Source: Ananas comosus
Taxonomy: Eukaryota > Streptophyta > Magnoliopsida > Poales > Bromeliaceae
Direction: 5' to 3'
Assembly: GCF_001540865.1 (NCBI RefSeq)
Contig: NC_033622.1
Location: forward strand, 13,460,797-13,524,796
DNA length: 64,000 nucleotides
Part shown: positions 59,701 through 64,000 of the stretch, one piece after another
Position numbering within the stretch: the stretch's first letter is position 1
Layout of the letters: the number at the start of each line of letters is the position of its first letter
Made by a program: the position numbers and the translations under genes
Notes under the pieces: generated by a model
Databases searched by the model: none
The model's input: the letters and a program-made list of their open reading frames with translations, nothing else
What the model was told of the DNA's origin: nothing

Positions 59701-60118
59701 TGGCCGAAATAATATAAAACATGCTTAATTTTATGTTGTTAGTGTCTTCACACAACAGTAAATTATACTGGCCTTAATTCCTATGTTATTTTAGCTTGAG
59801 AGAGAACTATTTCTCACATATAAATTCCTAACAAAAGATAATAACAAAAGGGGCGTCATGAAAATTACAATAGATAAGAGGAGAAAAAATTATAAAAGAA
59901 CTTGGAATCCATAGGAGTTCCAACTATCAAACATGCAAAACAAAATATTGGAAAAATGTAGATAATTTGGTTAGTGATCTTAAAATGCGAGATTCAATTA
60001 CCTGTGCCTTTGCTTCGAGTGCATCATAACTTTCCATCACCAATCTCCCCCTAACTTGAGAGCAAGAGACAAGAGTGAGCCAAATAAAAGAAAATGTGAA
60101 AATTTCCATATAGGCCAT
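53742..60118 (-). CDS. Neprosin-domain (DUF239) secreted protein, copy 1
   Basis: Six exons on the minus strand: 60002-60118, 59240-59410, 55445-55624, 54524-54577, 54282-54431 and 53742-54098, all in phase 0, giving 342 residues. An N-terminal signal peptide is visible (MEIFTFSFIWLTLVSCSQVRG). The family core follows: YYGAKSTLVVYGFP, IWIANG, NVIQAGWH, ADGYISTGCFNLKCQGFV, GDWWLQH, VGYWPKSLFTSLAD, DFGGHVSF, MGSGYFPTD and a closing YGGPGGCGN. Neprosins are glutamic peptidases found in or outside the plant cell wall. The two catalytic glutamates fall, by spacing from the Nepenthes enzyme, in the I-E-A-G-W and G-G-E-V segments; here these read IQAGW and GGHV, so activity is doubtful. The usual N-terminal activation-peptide domain (CVDIYKQPAFDHP type) is not seen, and the protein is shorter than the usual ~400. 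A LINE occupies most of the 3.6-kb intron 2. Confidence 0.85.
56029..58870 (-). mobile_element. Decayed L1-type LINE in neprosin intron 2
   Basis: The minus strand holds, in broken frames, a pre-RT region (RTRAKQHWLKEGDSNTKFFH, near 58700), reverse-transcriptase blocks (SQSAFLKGKNITDAF and VDFEKTYDRIYWPF near 58000; QFVDD near 57720; LPTKYLGLPLS near 57520), and a zinc-binding RT tail (CMLCGLEGETVDHLFIQC near 56480). Several frameshifts and stops separate these blocks. The endonuclease part is missing, so it is 5'-truncated or its boundary lies near 58870. The 3' end is a reverse A-tail (56029-56038) preceded by GCGGGTAGCGCGCTACCTTT. It is not functional. Confidence 0.88.
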
Positions 60119-61199
60119 TGGATGAAGATTGATGTACGTAGATAAGTGTCCGAACCAGCCCCCTTTATATGGATAGAAAAATAAAATTTTCAATGATTTT
60201 ACGGACGACTAATTAGGTTTTTTTTAAGAGAGAATAAGGAAGATTAGTTACTTCATTTAGAAAGCTTTTATTTAGAGACCTATTGTCTTAATATGAGGAT
60301 ATGTAATTTTGGATGGAATTTATTTAGAATTAATATCGTGGTCCTAATATCACCATACCTAAATTTTAGGTTTTTTTTATATTAACTGAATCTAATCTTC
60401 ATTTTAATGGGTACCAAAGGATTATATGGTATGAAGGGATTTGTATATCCTAGTAAAGTTTGAGTACAATGAATGTGGATTAAAAGGATAAAATATCATA
60501 AAATAATTAATGTTCAAATTGTAGTTACTAAGGGGTTGTTGGTTTCCTTCTCCTTGCTCCTGAAAAAGACATTAGATAGACCGGAATAGAGGGATCAGTC
60601 ATCCCAAAATTAGGATTCACTAGTGTAGAGACCTGCGCGATGCAGCTGGTAGATAATAAAAACAAATTTTTAAATTTTAAATAAAATTTATATTTACAGC
60701 TTATAGGAAGCTATACCATGTTAAGCACAGTCAATTTGCATGACTAAATTCAATTGTTAAAAAATAAAATTAAAGCTAGAAGCATATGAAATACATAAAT
60801 AATAACTTAACGTTTCTGGCTTAAGAAAATTTTGGGTAGAGTCTCAGGCTCCAGTCTCCACATCATACTTTTTAATCTACGACAAGAATTTTGTCCACAA
60901 CAGTGTTTACTCAAAAAAATAGTCATAAGATGAAAATAAAACAAAAAACATCAATCTTAAAAAAACTAATACTTTTTTGGAGCACTTCTCTTACTCATCC
61001 AAACCTTATACATCTTCTTAATTTTCAGCTGGTAGTTGCTTCCCGCGCCGAGTCACTTCTGGATTTCCATTGTAACCTATGAACAAACACCTCATCTACA
61101 TCACCAAACTGCGATATCTAAACCGACACAGTCTTGCCATCACATCAACCACAGAAATTCTAATACTTAAACAATTTGATTTACCAAAAAGTTCCTGCG

Positions 61200-61380
61200 A
61201 TTCTTGAGAAGCGAGCTCCCGCGCAACGTCCCCGCGAAGAGGAGGCTAGGACGCCGCTCCCCTCGACCCAGTTGTGGGCGCGCGCGAGCCGCGCGAGGAG
61301 GCAGCCGAGGTGGCGACGGTTCACGGCGAGCGAGGGCTCCGGCGCAGACCGGCCCACGCAAGCACTTTTATGGGCCATGG
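61200..61380. other. Isolated GC-rich segment, possible captured exon
   Basis: About 180 bases of high GC inside AT-rich DNA, open in several frames on both strands (for example the plus frame from 61204, MRSELPRNVPAKRRLGRRSP). I do not recognise a protein. It looks like a first-exon fragment of a GC-rich monocot gene, possibly carried by a transposon. Confidence 0.3.
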
Positions 61381-61546
61381 CTGGACTTTACAGGACGATA
61401 CTTCTTGAAGGAGACAGCGTTCTTCGCATGCTCTTCTTCTTCATTATCCTCATAATCTTTGTTAACACAATGAGATAGAGAGAAGGAGATGAGTGTGAGG
61501 TGAGAGATTAGATGATAATTTTCTTTTTTGTATGTAAAATAACATG

Positions 61547-61955
61547 TCATGCAAAAAAGAGGAGATGGGGGGATTAATGGTGGAGGGGAGTGGATTGGAG
61601 TTACAAATTATGCTCACTAATTGGTTGAATATGATGCATGTAATTAAATGTGGAGAGGTGAAGGGTTGAGCATTTAGAAGTGGAGATGAAACGTAAATTT
61701 AAAAAAATGAGAGCTTGCCAAATTATTATTTCATATTGGGGATTCATAACATATATCATGCAAAAGAGGGGGTGGGGGGATTAATGGTGGAGGGAAGTTG
61801 ATTGAAGTTACAAATTAAGCTCACTAATTGATGGAATATGATGAATATAATTAAATGTGGAGAGGTTAAGGGTTGAGCATTTAGAAGTGGAGATGAAACG
61901 TAAATTAAAAAAATGAGAGCTTGCCACGTCATCATTTCATATTGGGGATTCATAT
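61547..61955. repeat. ~209-base tandem duplication
   Basis: The copies start TCATGCAAAA at 61547 and 61756 and both contain GGGGGGATTAATGGTGGAGG, AAATGTGGAGAGGT, GAGCATTTAGAAGTGGAGAT and TTTCATATTGGGGATTCATA. They are diverged by a few percent. Confidence 0.9.
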
Positions 61956-61995
61956 AAGAGTATAGATTTCTTGTCTCAAATATTCACTTGGAGCA

Positions 61996-62137
61996 TACCA
62001 AATCTTAATAGATAGACGTAATTTTTCTACCGCGTGTACATTCCCATAATGATGATCTTTTAACAATACCATATCTCAATAGATTGACGTAATTTTTCTA
62101 CCGCGTGTACATTCCCATAATGATAAAGTATGGAAAT
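61996..62137. repeat. 71-base tandem duplication
   Basis: The copies start TACCA(A/T)ATCT at 61996 and 62067. Both run through GACGTAATTTTTCTACCGCG TGTACATTCCCATAATGAT. Confidence 0.92.
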
Positions 62138-62496
62138 AAATGTTTTTGAAGAAAAAGTTCTTCATGGAAAATCTCTTTTTCAATTTCCTCCCATTTGCTT
62201 TCAATAAAAGTAAATTCTTGAGAATTTTTTTAAAAAATTTCATGAAAAATTACTATTTTTTAAATTTTTTTTAGAAAAACAAGAATGCTAGTTTTCTATA
62301 AAATCTGAAAAAAAAAATTATAAAGACTAATTTTTCTTGAAACCAAATTGCCAAAAAACTTAAAATTAGTTTTCATTTCTCAAAAAAATTTATCCACGCT
62401 TTTTTGAGAAACCAAATAGCCCCTAAGCAATTTTAAAACAATATACCATAACGAGAACTAGAGACAGAGAGATAGTGTTAATAGCAACCATAGATA

Positions 62497-62647
62497 TGTA
62501 ACGTCCCAATAGTTCCACATTAGAAGAATACTGATTTCGATCAGTTTATATGAGGCCTACATGCTAGTAATAATAACTGAGCTAAAACATTTTGGACTAG
62601 TGGTTTGGACCCAACGAGTTATTGTTGCTAACGGGTCGGGTCGTTAA
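62497..62647 (+). mobile_element. Solo LTR of the TRIM family
   Basis: TGTAACGTCCCAATAGTTCC through GGCCTACATGCTAGTAATAA to AACGGGTCGGGTCGTTAA matches the LTRs at 11334-11787 over its full length, in opposite orientation. No second LTR or primer-binding site is near. The target duplication is not recognisable. Confidence 0.85.
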
Positions 62648-62794
62648 AATTAAAAGTTGAATTTAGTTTTGCTTCATTTGCACTTCTTTAAATGTCAAGA
62701 CAACCTCTCCACATCTCTGAAAGATTTTTAATAGTGCTTTTGGATGGAGATCGAGAAAAGAAAAGGAAAAAAAAAAAACTGAGCTACCTCACAA

Positions 62795-63137
62795 ATTTGG
62801 GAATCAAACTCTTTGGAGAGAAACGCATCTTAGTACATGCATGGAATTAAATAACTGAGATACATTATTGTCATTTAGCAGAGAAAGGAAGTATCTGAGA
62901 GGGGATTTTGTCCATTCATCAAGGACTAAAAATGAATGTAATGTAAGTGATCTAATTAGTAAAAGAACACGCGCGATACAAGTAAAAAAAAATGCAAACA
63001 CATTTGTGCCATTGTCAAGAAACTAATTAAGAAACTTAAGATATTCCATGATTGCATATTATTGCATGTAAAAAATATTTTGTTACGTCGCTTACCTTTC
63101 CATAAAAATCAAGATTTAAATATGATTGTGGTTTATG
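62795..63137. repeat. 3' flank of neprosin gene 2, duplicate of 53430-53741
   Basis: The same ordered motifs as the flank of copy 1, with moderate divergence and an inserted stretch near 62880-62930. Confidence 0.75.
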
Positions 63138-63964
63138 CTAATTATTATTACAACCACCAGGCCCACCATAGGCAAAACGAAGAGGATCATACCCTGCGAG
63201 TTTGTAACAATAGGGATTGTCCGCATAGGATGCAGGATTCTTAGGGATAAAGTAATTGCCATCTTTATCAACATATGCAGTATCTTTAATGTAGGCTGTT
63301 TTACTATGATCTGTTGGAAAATAACCACTACCCATTGGAGGACTCACGCCATTCTTTTTTTGAAAAGATACTTCTCCGCCAAAATCAACTCGAGTTGCTT
63401 CATCAGCTAAAGAAGTAAAGAGAGACTTCGGCCAGTATCCTACAGGAGTTAAGTTATCACCATGTCCATACTGGAGCCACCAATTTCCAGTTGTTGGATC
63501 CTACAATGTGGGATAAGCATTACAAGTGAAACTTTGAAACCATACTTAGCATTACATTGAATATCAACTTTAAAATCTATAGTATACTTTGTGGTGCCTA
63601 CTTTCTAGTGGAAAAATGAGAATCAACGAAGATACGTGTTTGACGAATAAATGGCCTTTTTTACCTTAAAAATTCTTATTGATATTTCATACTGTGTTCC
63701 ACCGGGAGTGGTAACAGGACGTAGGAGCACTCCAGGAGCAAGACCAGAAGTATTTGTTAATACGAAACCATTGCATTGAAGATTGTAGCATCCTGTTGAA
63801 TTATAGCCATCCGCCTGTATTTTTCAAATAATGATATATATATATATATATAATGCAACAAATTAATACTTAAGACGAGAAAAAGAAGAGATGTTATAAT
63901 AACTGCATACCGTCCAAGATGTGAAAAAGTGAGTATTGCTATCCCCATATAATTCAGGAAACAC
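63138..63964 (-). CDS. Neprosin-domain (DUF239) protein, copy 2, 5' part beyond the window
   Basis: Three exons are visible on the minus strand: 63911-63964, 63665-63814 and 63138-63500. They correspond one to one, in size and phase, with the last three exons of copy 1. Sequence blocks are HFFTSWT, ADGYNSTGCYNLQCNGFV, GNWWLQYGHG, VGYWPKSLFTSLAD, DFGGEVSF, MGSGYFPTD and YGGPGGCNNN before the stop. Unlike copy 1 it keeps Glu in the GGEV segment, the likely second catalytic glutamate, so this copy may be an active peptidase. The start, the signal peptide and the first catalytic segment lie to the right of the window. Copies 1 and 2 form a tandem array in the same orientation. Confidence 0.85.
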
Positions 63965-64000
63965 CTGCAGAAAAAAATAAAGAACAAATTCTGCAATCAA

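Larger units (their letters stand above)
60532..62423. mobile_element. Possible PIF/Harbinger-type element carrying a GC-rich segment
   Basis: The left end is GGGGTTGTTGGTTTC and the right end is its near inverse (GAAACCAAATAGCCCC). TAA lies on both sides (60529-60531 and 62424-62426), as for PIF/Harbinger. The inside holds a GC-rich segment at about 61200-61380 and two tandem duplications. The match of the ends is only about 15 bases with one gap and mismatches, so unity of the element is an inference. Confidence 0.4.

Overview
The window looks like nuclear DNA of a monocot plant. Genes are sparse and intron-rich. Coding 5' ends are very GC-rich and fall towards AT-rich 3' ends; the PPR gene shows this clearly within one exon. 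Intergenic DNA is AT-rich with long (TA)n and (CT)n tracts and many small transposons. Species cannot be fixed from sequence alone; a non-grass commelinid is my guess.

Layout, left to right. A GC-rich 5' gene end on the minus strand runs off the left edge (1-302). A SCO1/HCC2-like mitochondrial protein in seven exons follows (6422-10183, +), with a cluster of TGGGCY (site II) motifs upstream. Next come an intact miniature LTR element (TRIM) with a perfect 5-bp target duplication and a PIF/Harbinger-type element. Then a TPR protein of the TTL family that stops before the usual thioredoxin-like domain (16223-18592, +), an acidic plant-specific single-exon protein (20437-21237, -), an EMB2745-type PPR protein (23988-26207, -) and an eleven-exon trehalose-6-phosphate phosphatase (30981-33177, -). 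The phosphatase has a GC-AG intron and an apparent one-base frame slip in a C homopolymer in exon 1.

From about 33.7 to 53.7 kb I see no credible gene. This stretch holds CACTA-type, Mutator-type and other inverted-repeat elements, a SINE family with clear target duplications, a recent 162-bp tandem duplication, and at least seven foldback elements that sit precisely between (TA)n and (CT)n microsatellites.

The right end carries two tandem neprosin-domain (DUF239) secreted proteins on the minus strand (53742-60118, and 63138 to beyond the edge). The first is complete in six exons, has a decayed LINE in its 3.6-kb intron, and lacks a conserved glutamate that its neighbour keeps. The duplicated block includes the 3' flanks. 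The LINE's 3' tail matches the 3' tail of the SINEs, which suggests a LINE/SINE partnership. The genes are otherwise functionally unrelated, as is usual for a plant chromosome segment.
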